Below are positions 8,461-16,842 of a stretch of DNA of 49,113 nt, piece after piece. A model generated the notes under the pieces. That model ran no database searches. It saw only the letters and a list, made by a program, of their open reading frames with translations, and had not been told where the DNA came from. The translations under genes were made by a program, and so were the position numbers. Source of the stretch: Acidithrix ferrooxidans. GTDB lineage: Bacteria; Actinomycetota; Acidimicrobiia; Acidimicrobiales; Acidimicrobiaceae. How positions within the stretch are numbered: position 1 is the stretch's first letter; each line of letters opens with the position of its first letter. The stretch is from positions 1-49,113 of the forward strand of contig NZ_JXYS01000073.1 in assembly GCF_000949295.1 (NCBI RefSeq), in the 5' to 3' direction.

Positions 8461-9320
8461 AGGCCGCTGTAAGCGACACTGGGCAGACCCTGGACCCCTG
8501 GTTCTAGAACAAAGATTGATCCGGCTGTTGGGTAGTCTTGTCTTTGGTCGGTTGGAATCAGAAATGCTCCACTTGTGACGTAGAGCTTTTCAAGGTTTTC
8601 TCCGCCAAAGCAGCAACTTGTTGTACCAATGTACCCAAGGTTGATAAGACTATCAAGGCTTCCATTTGGGTGGTAACGTCGAAGATCCCCAGAACGGATC
8701 ATAGATACCCAGATTCCTCCTTCGCTATCGACGCAAAGGCCATCGGGGTTTCCTGGCAATTCACCAAAGTCCACCACGATTCGAGTGGCCCCTATGGTAC
8801 CGCTCGATAAGTCGTACTCAAATGCTCTTAGTTGTCGGGTTGGGGTATCGATGAAGTACATCTCATCTCCAGCGGGACTCCATCCCATTCCATTGGAGAG
8901 TGTTACATCCTCTATTACGGGCACTAGCCCATTATCAGCCTCGTAACGATATAGACCACACGCTTTAGGAGTTCTAGCATAGGAGAGGGTCCCGATATAA
9001 AATCGTCCCAAGGGGTCACACTTTCCGTCGTTGAATCTATCTCCGCTTGGCGCGCTACATAGTTTTGCGGTGGAGCCATCTGTTTGGAGGTGCAATAGAT
9101 CGAGGTCAACGCCGACTAAGAAACCACCGCTTGTTTGTGGAATTGCGGGCGTACATTTGCCCTTGAAGGTCGCAATGTTGTGGTTTTCGTGGTCTCCACT
9201 GAGACAATTTAGACTGGAGCCGTCGATGTCGACCCAAAAGAGTGATTGACTCTTTTGGTCCCAAAAGGGAGATTCTCCCAACTCGGCTTTGGTCTCAATA
9301 ATCTCTATCTCTAGTGTCAC
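8457..9320 (-). CDS. SMP-30/gluconolactonase-family lactonase (candidate sulfogluconolactonase)
   Basis: A 287-residue six-bladed beta-propeller hydrolase. The divalent-metal ligands of the SMP-30 family are visible: E16 (LGESPFWD), N97-D98 (RFNDGKCDPLGRFYIGT), N143 (LSNGMGWSP) and D193 (PGNPDGLCVDSEGGIWVS). The start is GTG, with AGGA seven bases upstream. Members hydrolyse sugar-acid lactones. In a sulfo-Entner-Doudoroff route this enzyme would open 6-deoxy-6-sulfogluconolactone to 6-deoxy-6-sulfogluconate, after the SDR step. It is separated from the main dehydratase operon and is transcribed toward the MFS gene. Substrate assignment rests on context; gluconolactone, xylonolactone or arabinonolactone are the ordinary alternatives. 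Confidence 0.85.
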   Translation of the reverse strand: MTLEIEIIETKAELGESPFWDQKSQSLFWVDIDGSSLNCLSGDHENHNIATFKGKCTPAIPQTSGGFLVGVDLDLLHLQTDGSTAKLCSAPSGDRFNDGKCDPLGRFYIGTLSYARTPKACGLYRYEADNGLVPVIEDVTLSNGMGWSPAGDEMYFIDTPTRQLRAFEYDLSSGTIGATRIVVDFGELPGNPDGLCVDSEGGIWVSMIRSGDLRRYHPNGSLDSLINLGYIGTTSCCFGGENLEKLYVTSGAFLIPTDQRQDYPTAGSIFVLEPGVQGLPSVAYSGL

Positions 9321-9828
9321 TGTGATTTCCTAAAATATAAGGTTTGAACTTCAAATTAACGGCCATAGTCTGGCACGTATCGCCTCTTGAGCTTGGTTGT
9401 TTCAGTAACCTCAACCTTTAGATAATTGGACGGCGCAAGGCATGCTCGTCTTTAGGTATGGCCCAATTGGATTGGGTTCGACTTCTAAAGTGGAAGCGGT
9501 GATACCAAAGTCACGAGGAAGCGCCATATCGACTGCCATCTTTGGGGCGACGATGAGCCTATGAGGTTTCGGCCACTATCAAACCAGTTAGCGATCTTAC
9601 TTTTTTGCGATCCGACTTGAACCCATTGGGTCAGTGTTTGCCTGGAGGAACGCCCATGGCTAACTATAGGAGCCATGGGCGTTTGCCTATCGAACATATC
9701 TCCAATAGCTCCAGCTAGCAATATCTTCTAATGGATGGCGCTGGTTCTGCTCAGATAACTGCTCAATCAACAACGGGAGAGTCTCTCAATCGCTCTAGCA
9801 CTTTGGGTATTAGATTGCATCTAGGGTC
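9321..9828. terminator. Gene-free stretch with a 13-bp perfect hairpin at 9649-9683
   Basis: AACGCCCATGGCT (9649-9661) pairs exactly with AGCCATGGGCGTT (9671-9683) over a 9-base loop. It lies about 150 bases after the end of the ABC ATPase gene (minus strand). No U-tract follows on either strand, so termination by this hairpin is likely but not certain. The remainder must contain the lactonase promoter; I see no copy of the island's operator motif here. Confidence 0.5.
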
Positions 9829-11001
9829 TTAGATTGCATCGCCTGTTGCGATATCAAAGAAGTGAATTCTTTGGGTGTCAAGGTTTAGTTCCAGAGTTTG
9901 TCCCTGTTGAAATTGGTAATAGGGTGGTATGCGAGCTACGCCAAGGCCAATGCCGGCTCCCTTTTCAACGCCGACTTCAATGTCGCCCAAATCCTCTTCC
10001 TCTGCAATTGCACCAGCAACTTTGATCGCCTTAGCATCAAATCTAAAATAGACCAGTAGTTCAGAACCCAGTGCCTCAACCAGGTCGATTTGAACCTTCA
10101 ATTTGGCAGCTCCTTGTGCTGTTGTTGCTACCGATAAGTTTTCAGGACGAAAGCCAACTGCAATCTTTTTGCCTCGATATTTTCTGAGATTTTCACTATA
10201 GCCCATAGGGTCAAGTTCGAGACGTTGACCGCCCATGGCGAAGTAGGTTCCATCTTCGGAGAGGCCAGCTTCAAAGATGTTCATCGAAGGTGAGCCGATG
10301 AAGCTAGCTACAAAGAGGTTTGCTGGCTTTGAGTAGAGCGTTTGTGGATGATCGCACTGTTGAAGATCTCCGGCATGCATGACTGCAACCCTATCGCCCA
10401 TGGTCATTGCTTCCACTTGGTCGTGGGTTACATAGAGTGTGGCAACGCCGAGTTTTCGCTGGACTCTAGAGACCTCTGCACGCATTTTAACGCGAAGGTT
10501 CGCATCTAAGTTGGAGAGGGGTTCGTCCATGAGAAAGACTGCAGGATCTCGAACTATCGCTCGACCCATGGCCACTCGTTGACGTTGTCCTCCCGAGAGC
10601 TGTCCCGGCTTTTTATCGAGCTGCTCCGTTAGGCCAAGGACGTCAGCCGCATTGGTGACTGCCCTTGCTATCTCATCCTTGGAGGTCTTTTTTAATTTGA
10701 GTGCAAAGCCAATATTTTGAGCCACCGTCATGTGGGGATAGAGAGCGTAGTTCTGAAAGACCATAGCAATATCCCGCTCCCTAGCGGGTAGGTCGTTTAC
10801 GACTCTATCTCCGATTCTAAGGGTGCCATCGGAGATTTCTTCGAGACCGGCGACCATTCTTAGGGTAGTGGTTTTACCACATCCGGAGGGGCCAACCAAG
10901 ACAACAAATTCACCCTCTCCGATAGTTAGATCTAAACCGTGGACAACCTTTTGGCCGTTCGGATAGACCTTGGTCAGCTTCTCCATGGTGACTGTTGCCA
11001 T
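9829..11001 (-). CDS. ABC sugar importer ATP-binding protein (UgpC/MsmK/SmoE type)
   Basis: A 390-residue ATPase. I use the ATG at 11001, preceded by GAGGAG, because family members begin like MATVTMEKLTKVY; the open frame extends 30 codons further upstream without support. It has Walker A at residues 37-45 (GPSGCGKTT), the Q-loop region MVFQNYALYPHM, signature LSGGQRQRVAMGRA, Walker B VFLMDEPLSNLD and the switch His in YVTHDQ. A C-terminal TOBE/OB extension (GFRPENLS) is typical of carbohydrate importers with regulatory tails. It is separated from the permease genes by about 14 kb but is the only ATPase in the island, so it probably powers the importer encoded at 21362-27249. It lies divergent from the regulator gene, with operator sites between. 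Confidence 0.92.
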   Translation of the reverse strand: MATVTMEKLTKVYPNGQKVVHGLDLTIGEGEFVVLVGPSGCGKTTTLRMVAGLEEISDGTLRIGDRVVNDLPARERDIAMVFQNYALYPHMTVAQNIGFALKLKKTSKDEIARAVTNAADVLGLTEQLDKKPGQLSGGQRQRVAMGRAIVRDPAVFLMDEPLSNLDANLRVKMRAEVSRVQRKLGVATLYVTHDQVEAMTMGDRVAVMHAGDLQQCDHPQTLYSKPANLFVASFIGSPSMNIFEAGLSEDGTYFAMGGQRLELDPMGYSENLRKYRGKKIAVGFRPENLSVATTAQGAAKLKVQIDLVEALGSELLVYFRFDAKAIKVAGAIAEEEDLGDIEVGVEKGAGIGLGVARIPPYYQFQQGQTLELNLDTQRIHFFDIATGDAI

Positions 11002-11079
11002 TGAAATCTCCTCATTGCCCACCTTCGCCTTCGCGAAGCTTCGCCCCCCATGGCGAAAATTCTTTGCTAAGCAGTTAAG

Positions 11080-11090
11080 AGTTCTTACCA
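11080..11090 (-). promoter_or_regulatory. Candidate FadR-type operator before the ATPase gene
   Basis: On the minus strand it reads CAAGTGGTAAGAACT, 9 of 11 matches to TGGTAAGACCA. On the same strand a promoter-like TTGTCA precedes an AT-rich spacer and TATGCT, just upstream of this site, so a bound regulator would block or control ATPase transcription. Confidence 0.55.
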
Positions 11091-11217
11091 CTTGCGTTAT
11101 GCAAATGCTAGCATAGAGGATAATTTATATTGACAATGACAGTTTGTATTTAAAGTCCTAGAATGGCGAAAATCATTCAAATAGGCGATTAGATGATAGA
11201 TTGCTACAAAGATCAAG

Positions 11218-11228
11218 TGGTAAGACGC
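11218..11228 (+). promoter_or_regulatory. Candidate FadR-type operator before the regulator gene
   Basis: AAGTGGTAAGACGC, 9 of 11 matches to TGGTAAGACCA and the same AGTGGTAAG core as sites at 7122, 11080 and 20013. It lies 158 bases before the regulator start and fits autoregulation. Confidence 0.55.
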
Positions 11229-11385
11229 TATATGAGGGGGCCGAAATGAATGCGAATCTGATATGTTGTGCACTGGCTGGCGCCCCGGTAGAGGTCAATT
11301 CAGTCCGATTTGGTTCAAGAGATAATCGTCAACGCTAGGTCTTTGTTATTTTGACTTTAGCCCAAAGAGCGACCCGGAGGAAGCA

Positions 11386-12105
11386 ATGGATACCATCTGG
11401 CGGCCCATCAAAGAGACGGGCCATCTAACCGAGAAGATCGTCTCGCGAATTGAACAGATAATCGATGAATCTAATTTAATTGCAGGATCACGTCTTCCCT
11501 CTGAGCGGGACTTAGCGAGACTCCTAGGGGTCTCTCGACCAGCACTTCGGGAGGCTGTGAAAACCCTTGAAGCACATGGTCGAGTAGTAGTTCGCCATGG
11601 TCAGGGTGTCTTTGTCAACGCAAGCGCCGATGAGGTTATGAGAATCCGGCTCGCAAATCAAGAGGTTTCCATGACAGAGCTCTACGCCATGCGAAATGTA
11701 CTTGAGGCACCGGCAGCCGGTTGGGCTGCAAATAGCGCGACCGATGAAGAGATAGAACGCCTTCGCGTAGCACTTGAGGCAGAGGAAGAGATCAGAACTC
11801 AGCCCACCGATTATGGGCGTCTTGCCGAATTAGATGCCGGTTTTCATCTAATGATAGTTGAAATCGCCAAGAACCGCTTTCTCCTGCAGACTGTTGGGAT
11901 CCTACAGGAGATGATGGCTGCCGGTATGGAAACCACGCTGACTGTTCCGGGTCGTCTTGATCGCTCCCGTCAAGACCATCGGGCGATCTTTGAAGCTATC
12001 CGAGATCATGATGGCGAAGCTGCTCGAATTGCATGTTCCTCACATATCATTGGAGCGCGGGAGGCCGCTTTGCTCAGAATACGTGGGGTGGAATCGCCCG
12101 AGTGA
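11386..12105 (+). CDS. GntR-family transcriptional regulator, FadR subfamily (FCD domain)
   Basis: A 239-residue regulator with GGAGGA before its ATG. The N-terminal GntR winged helix spans residues 15-75: SRLPSERDLARLLGVSRPALREAVKTLEAHGRVVVRHGQG is the textbook pattern. The C-terminal FCD ligand domain carries the Asp/His set that often binds a metal and an organic acid: D and H in LDAGFHLMIVEIAKN, then H in SRQDHRAIFEAI and H in ACSSHIIG. It lies immediately upstream of the suyAB operon and is divergent from the ABC ATPase. FadR-subfamily operators follow TnGTnnnACnA, and sites of this kind recur across the island. I infer it controls the island and senses a pathway acid such as sulfolactate or sulfogluconate. 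Confidence 0.92.
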   Translation: MDTIWRPIKETGHLTEKIVSRIEQIIDESNLIAGSRLPSERDLARLLGVSRPALREAVKTLEAHGRVVVRHGQGVFVNASADEVMRIRLANQEVSMTELYAMRNVLEAPAAGWAANSATDEEIERLRVALEAEEEIRTQPTDYGRLAELDAGFHLMIVEIAKNRFLLQTVGILQEMMAAGMETTLTVPGRLDRSRQDHRAIFEAIRDHDGEAARIACSSHIIGAREAALLRIRGVESPE

Positions 12106-12175
12106 GAGTTGCTATTAAAAGAGTCAGTCATTTCAATTGACAGAATGCAAATCAGAGGCTAAGGTTATTGGACAG

Positions 12176-12186
12176 AGGTCATACCT
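12176..12186. promoter_or_regulatory. Palindromic GGTnnnACC site before suyA
   Basis: AGGTCATACCT is a perfect palindrome with the GGTnnnACC core expected of FadR-type regulators. It lies 30 bases before the first gene of the catabolic operon. It is a weaker match to the island motif (8 of 11). Confidence 0.5.
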
Positions 12187-12216
12187 TGAAACCAAACTTA
12201 GACACTGAGGTGACAC

Positions 12217-12513
12217 ATGAGTGATGAATTGGCCTTATTGGCCCATCTAGCGGGGGATTCCGTGGCTATCGCGGTGAGAGATGTTGAAGTCGGGCCTGCC
12301 CGATTGGCGTTTCTTGACTCTGAGGATCAAAGAGATATTACCGTTGCAGAGCCAATTCCGCTCGGACACAAAGTTGCTTTAGTGCAGATTCCGGCGGATG
12401 CCCAAATTATTGAGTACGGAGAGATTATCGGATCCTCTCGCCAAGAGATCGAAGTTGGAGAGTTGGTCCACATCCATAACATTAGGAGCAATAGATGGCA
12501 AATCAAGGCCTAA
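12217..12513 (+). CDS. suyA: SAF-domain small subunit, candidate (2R)-sulfolactate sulfo-lyase alpha (SuyA)
   Basis: A 98-residue SAF-domain protein. Features are GDSVAIAVRDVEVG, PIPLGHKVALVQIPADAQIIEYGEIIG and a C-terminal HIHNIRSNRW, matching the small-subunit or N-terminal domain of UxaA-family lyases (altronate and galactarate dehydratases, sulfolactate sulfo-lyase). In UxaA itself this domain is fused to the large domain. A separate subunit of this size, followed directly by a 385-residue partner, is the SuyAB arrangement. SuyAB splits (2R)-3-sulfolactate into pyruvate and sulfite. GAGGTG precedes the ATG. The end overlaps the next gene by 19 bases. The family is certain; the sulfolactate substrate is inferred from the large subunit and from the gene context. 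Confidence 0.72.
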   Translation: MSDELALLAHLAGDSVAIAVRDVEVGPARLAFLDSEDQRDITVAEPIPLGHKVALVQIPADAQIIEYGEIIGSSRQEIEVGELVHIHNIRSNRWQIKA

Positions 12514-13652
12514 CCGGTTTTCGTCGCGCAAATGGCGCTGTAGGTATTCGTAACTATGTGGTGATCCTAGCCGTCGATGATCTCTCGAACGCAGCGGTTG
12601 AGGGAATCGCCGCACTGGTTCCAGGGACGATAGCGATACCTCACTCCTATGGTCGTCTTCAATTTGGAGAGGATCTAGAACTTACCTTCCGAACCCTAAT
12701 TGGAACTGGCGCAAATCCAAATGTCGCGGCTGTGGTCGTAGTTGGTATTGAACCATCGTGGACCGATCGGGTAGCCGATGGCATTGCCTTAACTCAAAAG
12801 CCAGTTGGGCGCCTCTCGATCGAGCGAAATGGAGATCTCAACACTATCGCTTCAGGAGCTCGTATGGCTGCTAAATTTCTCCAGGATGCCAGCGAGATTC
12901 AAAGAACACCTGTTGAACGACATGAAGTGATGATGTCAATCAAGTGCGGGGAATCCGATACCACAAGTGGCCTCGGGGCTTGCCCTACGACATCGCAGGC
13001 TGTTGATCGCACTGTGGCCGCCGGTGGAACTGTTTTATTTGGAGAGACCACCGAGCTGACAGGAGGAGAGCATCTTATCGCCAAGCGTTGTATCAATGAC
13101 GCTGTAAGGGATAAGTTTATGGCTTTCTTCGACGACTATATGGCTACGGTAGAAGAACAAGGCGTAGATCTATTGGGTTCGCAACCTACCCAGGGCAACA
13201 TCAGAGGTGGTTTATCTACCATTGAGGAGAAGGCGATGGGAAATATTGCTAAGACCGGTTCGGTGCCAGTAGTAGATGCCCTTGAGCCCGCGGTTGCACC
13301 TAGTGTTCAAGGCTTAAATTTCATGGATACCTCTTCGGCCGCTGCGGAATGCATCACCCTTATGGCCGCTGCGGGAGCCGTGATTCACCTTTTTCCAACT
13401 GGACAGGGCAATATTATTGGCAACCCAATCGAGCCAGTAATCAAGATCACCGCCAATCCTCTTACTGCTAGTACGATGACAGAGCACATAGACTTAGACG
13501 TCTCTGGCCTTTTGCGCCGTGATTATGGCCTAAAAGAGGCGGGGGATCAGATCATGGAGTTGATCGATCGAACCATCAACGGTCGCCTTACAGCTGCTGA
13601 GGCGATTGGTCACAAAGAGTTCGTGATTACGAAACTTTATCGGAGCGCATAA
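12495..13652 (+). CDS. suyB: UxaA-family large subunit, candidate (2R)-sulfolactate sulfo-lyase beta (SuyB)
   Basis: A 385-residue lyase subunit overlapping suyA by 19 bases in another frame, so the two are translated as a pair. It begins GFRRANGAVGIRNYVVILAVDDLSNAAVEGIA. As I remember the SuyB group, it shares the variant 'DDxSNAA' here, where altronate dehydratases show 'TVNCS', and also PHSYGRLQFGEDLEL, GIEPSWT, SIKCGESDTTSGLGACPT, FGETTELTGGEH, GNIRGGLSTIEEKAMGNI and SSAAAECITLMAAAGAVIHLFPTGQGNIIGNP. The Cys residues in KCGES and GACPT are candidate iron ligands. The product would be pyruvate plus sulfite. An altronate, galactarate or other sugar-acid dehydratase is the alternative; those are usually single chains near 500 residues. 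The call rests on memory of motif patterns, without an alignment. Confidence 0.7.
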   Translation: MANQGLTGFRRANGAVGIRNYVVILAVDDLSNAAVEGIAALVPGTIAIPHSYGRLQFGEDLELTFRTLIGTGANPNVAAVVVVGIEPSWTDRVADGIALTQKPVGRLSIERNGDLNTIASGARMAAKFLQDASEIQRTPVERHEVMMSIKCGESDTTSGLGACPTTSQAVDRTVAAGGTVLFGETTELTGGEHLIAKRCINDAVRDKFMAFFDDYMATVEEQGVDLLGSQPTQGNIRGGLSTIEEKAMGNIAKTGSVPVVDALEPAVAPSVQGLNFMDTSSAAAECITLMAAAGAVIHLFPTGQGNIIGNPIEPVIKITANPLTASTMTEHIDLDVSGLLRRDYGLKEAGDQIMELIDRTINGRLTAAEAIGHKEFVITKLYRSA

Positions 13653-13654
13653 AT

Positions 13655-15127
13655 ATGGCAATTACAACTCGCGCACTTTTAGATGCGGGGGCGGTAGTTC
13701 CGATGTTGATTGGAGGCGAATGGGTTCCTTCGTTCGCCTCCAATCTTCGAGAGGTCACCAATCCAGTAGATGATAGGGTTATTGCTCAGATCGCCTACGG
13801 TGGTGTCAGCGAAGCTCAAAGTGCCGCCGACCAAGCAACAGCGGCATTTGAGAGTTGGTCTAATACCTCGAGCCGCTATCGAGCTGATATATTGTGGCGA
13901 ACATACGAATTGATTCTCGAGCGCGCCGATGAGATAGGCGCGCTTTTGTCTTTAGAGACCGGCAAGCTCCTCTCAGAGGGGATCGGCGAGACTCGCTTTA
14001 GTGCCGAATATTTCAGATGGTTTAGTGAAGAGATTCGCCGTCCTCAAGGTGAGGTCTTCGCTAGTGAAGATAGGAGCCGCAAACAACTTTCGATCTCGCG
14101 TCCAATTGGTGTAGCTGCAACGTTGACTCCTTGGAACTTCCCCCTTTCGATTCAAGCTCGAAAGGTGGCTCCGGCGCTGGCTGCTGGATGCACCGTAGTG
14201 GCTCGTCCGTCCGAAAAGGCACCCTTGGCTGTTGGGGAGCTATTTAGAGCTCTAGTCGATGCGGGTCTTCCCCCAGGAGTGGCGAACCTTATCTATGGCC
14301 CAGCATCAATACAGTCCAATGCGCTAATCGACCACGATGGCATAGGCGTGATCAGCTTTACTGGCTCCACTCCGGTTGGGTCGGCCCTTATGCGTCAAGC
14401 CTCTAACCGAATCGTTAGATGCGCCCTTGAACTTGGGGGAGATGCCCCCTATATCATCTTTAGCGATGCCAATATAGATCGAGCCATTGAGGGGCTAGCT
14501 ATCGCTAAGTTTAGAAATAATGGCCAGTCTTGTATTGCTGCAAATCGTGTCTTTGTAGAGGACTCCATTATGGATCAGGTCTGCGAGAGGCTCGCAAAGC
14601 TCACCTCCTCGATGCGAATTGGTGATCCCCTAGGGCACGAAAGAGTCGACCTAGGTCCGTTGATTGATAGTAGTCGGGTTCGTGATGTCGATCGAATTTG
14701 TAGAGATGCTCTTGATAGTGGTGCTAGTTTTCTAGGTGAATCTCCGATTGTTCCTGATGGCGCTAACTTTATGCGCCCTGGCTTTTTAGTTGATGCGGCT
14801 TTTGACTCTGCTCTCGCCAAAGAAGAGGTCTTTGGTCCAATTGCTGGAGTATTTTCTTTTTCAGACGAAGACGAAGTTATCCATCGGGCAAACGATACCA
14901 AGATGGGTTTAGCGGGTTATGCCTATACGAATAATCAAAGTCGAATTTGGCGCCTAGCCGAAAAGCTAGAGGTTGGTATTTTGGGGTTGAACCATCCACT
15001 TCCGTCGGTGGTCTACTCCCCAATGGGTGGCCTCAAAGGTAGTGGACTCGGTCGTGAAGGAGCCCATGACGGTCTCTTAGAATATCTAGAGACCAAATAT
15101 ATCTCTATAGGCATCGAGGAAAAGTGA
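13655..15127 (+). CDS. Aldehyde dehydrogenase, GabD type (candidate sulfolactaldehyde dehydrogenase)
   Basis: A 490-residue NAD(P)-dependent aldehyde dehydrogenase two bases after suyB. Landmarks are PWNFP (159-163), FTGSTPVG (235-242), the general base E259 in LELGG and the catalytic C293 in NNGQSCIAANRV, then KEEVFGPI. The usual Lys in the cofactor-binding 'KPxE' motif is Arg here (R184 in ARPSEKAP). It resembles succinate-semialdehyde dehydrogenases. In sulfo-ED pathways a GabD-like enzyme oxidises 3-sulfolactaldehyde to 3-sulfolactate, which is the step needed between the aldolase and SuyAB. Alpha-ketoglutarate semialdehyde dehydrogenase (Weimberg route) is the main alternative. Its end overlaps the dehydratase start by four bases. 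Confidence 0.87.
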   Translation: MAITTRALLDAGAVVPMLIGGEWVPSFASNLREVTNPVDDRVIAQIAYGGVSEAQSAADQATAAFESWSNTSSRYRADILWRTYELILERADEIGALLSLETGKLLSEGIGETRFSAEYFRWFSEEIRRPQGEVFASEDRSRKQLSISRPIGVAATLTPWNFPLSIQARKVAPALAAGCTVVARPSEKAPLAVGELFRALVDAGLPPGVANLIYGPASIQSNALIDHDGIGVISFTGSTPVGSALMRQASNRIVRCALELGGDAPYIIFSDANIDRAIEGLAIAKFRNNGQSCIAANRVFVEDSIMDQVCERLAKLTSSMRIGDPLGHERVDLGPLIDSSRVRDVDRICRDALDSGASFLGESPIVPDGANFMRPGFLVDAAFDSALAKEEVFGPIAGVFSFSDEDEVIHRANDTKMGLAGYAYTNNQSRIWRLAEKLEVGILGLNHPLPSVVYSPMGGLKGSGLGREGAHDGLLEYLETKYISIGIEEK

Positions 15128-16842
15128 GCGATCAACTACGCAGTTCGAATTGGTTCGCCCAAACCGGTAAGCTGGGCTTCTATCATCGGTCACATACTAA
15201 ATCAGAGGGCTTTCCCGATGATATGTTCTCTGGGAAACCCGTCATAGGAATTGGGGCATCTTGGTCTGATCTAGCTCCATGTAACGCCCATCTCCATGAT
15301 CTTGCCCAGTCGGTAAAGGCTGGAATCTACGAAGCGGGTGGTTTTCCTTTTGAATTTCCAACCATGGCTCTCGGTGAGACCCTTATGCGCCCTAGCGCGA
15401 TGCTATATCGCAACCTCGCAGCCATGGAGATCGAGGAGCTGATTCGTTCTAATCCTCTAGACGGAGTGGTTCTCCTTACCGGCTGTGATAAGACCACTCC
15501 AGCTGCGATCATGGGTGCCCTAAGCGTCGATCTCCCGACGATTATTTTGACCGGCGGACCGATGATGAACGGAGTCTTTCGTGGTGAGACCGTGGGCTCT
15601 GGGACCGATCTTTGGCGATTCTCCGAAGACGTCCGCGCAGGAGTGATGACCCAGGAGGACTTCGTCTCCTCGGAGGCGTGTGTCTCTCGAAGTGTGGGCC
15701 ATTGTACCACCATGGGTACAGCTTCTACGATGGCCTGTTTGGCTGAGGCGCTTGGACTCGTTCCAAGTGGAACTTCCACAATTCCAGCGACAGATGGTGC
15801 TAGAAGAAGCGCTGCACAATTGGCAGGTAGGCAGATCGTCTCACTGGTAGCTAAGGATCTTCGCCCTTCTTCGATACTTAGTCGCGAGAGCTTTGAAAAT
15901 GCGATAGTTGCCAATGTCGCTTTGGGTGGCTCAACAAATGCCATCATTCATCTCTTGGCAATTGCCGGTCGCGCTGAGATCGACCTAGAGCTGGAGGACT
16001 TTGATCGGCTGGGCTTGGCGATTCCGACCCTTGTAGATCTAAAGCCGAGTGGCCGTTTTCTAATGGCAGACTTCCATGGTGCTGGTGGTCTGCCTGCCCT
16101 TCTGAGCGAGATCTCGGAGTTTTTGCATCTTGGGGCACGGACCGTTTCTTCTAGGACACTTGGTGAAGATATAGCTAATGCTAAGAATTGGAATCAAACG
16201 GTAATTCGAAAGGTGGATGCGCCTCTTTTACCGCCTGGGAATGGGAGTGTGGTTCTCTTTGGGAATCTAGCTCCTAACGGGGCAGTCCTAAAGCTTTCGG
16301 CCGCCGATCCAAATCTTTGTGTTCATCGAGGGTCAGCTTTGGTCTTTGACTCAATTGAAGAGTACAACTCTACGATCGACCAGGAAGATTTTATCGTGGA
16401 TCCAAACAGCGTTTTGATCCTTAGAAACGCGGGCCCAAAGGGCTATCCCGGAATGCCCGAGGTGGGCAATCTTGCAATTCCAAAGTCACTAGTAAAACAG
16501 GGCCTTCGGGATATGGTTCGAATCTCTGATGCGAGAATGAGTGGTACCTCTTTTGGAACAGTGGTACTGCACGTAGCGCCGGAATCGGCTAGTGGCGGTC
16601 CTCTTAGTCTGGTCCAAAATGGCGATTCGATCTTTTTAGATGTTCCAAATAGAACTTTGTCACTTGAGGTATCTGAGGCGGAGTTGCTCAAACGCAGAGA
16701 AGAAAAATCCCCATTTAACCCAGATGATAGCGGCGGTTATGTCAGCTTGTATCGCACTCATGTGATGGGGGCCGAGACAGGAGCGGACTTTGATTTTCTT
16801 CGCGGACGTAGAGGATCTGACGTACCAAGGAGATCGACATGA
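15124..16842 (+). CDS. IlvD/Edd-family sugar-acid dehydratase (candidate 6-deoxy-6-sulfogluconate dehydratase)
   Basis: A 572-residue Fe-S dehydratase, GTG start overlapping the previous stop. The three cluster Cys regions of the family are present: APCNAHL (C53), TGCDKTTPA (C120) and GHCTTMGTAST (about C193). The C-terminal signature SDARMSGTSFGT is also there. It is similar in length and motifs to the pentonate/gluconate dehydratase branch (arabinonate, xylonate), rather than dihydroxyacid dehydratase of branched amino-acid synthesis. In the proposed route it would convert 6-deoxy-6-sulfogluconate to 2-keto-3,6-dideoxy-6-sulfogluconate (KDSG). Ordinary xylonate or arabinonate activity cannot be ruled out from sequence. 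Confidence 0.88.
   Translation: MSDQLRSSNWFAQTGKLGFYHRSHTKSEGFPDDMFSGKPVIGIGASWSDLAPCNAHLHDLAQSVKAGIYEAGGFPFEFPTMALGETLMRPSAMLYRNLAAMEIEELIRSNPLDGVVLLTGCDKTTPAAIMGALSVDLPTIILTGGPMMNGVFRGETVGSGTDLWRFSEDVRAGVMTQEDFVSSEACVSRSVGHCTTMGTASTMACLAEALGLVPSGTSTIPATDGARRSAAQLAGRQIVSLVAKDLRPSSILSRESFENAIVANVALGGSTNAIIHLLAIAGRAEIDLELEDFDRLGLAIPTLVDLKPSGRFLMADFHGAGGLPALLSEISEFLHLGARTVSSRTLGEDIANAKNWNQTVIRKVDAPLLPPGNGSVVLFGNLAPNGAVLKLSAADPNLCVHRGSALVFDSIEEYNSTIDQEDFIVDPNSVLILRNAGPKGYPGMPEVGNLAIPKSLVKQGLRDMVRISDARMSGTSFGTVVLHVAPESASGGPLSLVQNGDSIFLDVPNRTLSLEVSEAELLKRREEKSPFNPDDSGGYVSLYRTHVMGAETGADFDFLRGRRGSDVPRRST

Noticed and set aside
15327-15947. A 206-residue open frame on the minus strand
   Set aside because: It is antisense to the IlvD/Edd gene, whose motifs are unmistakable.
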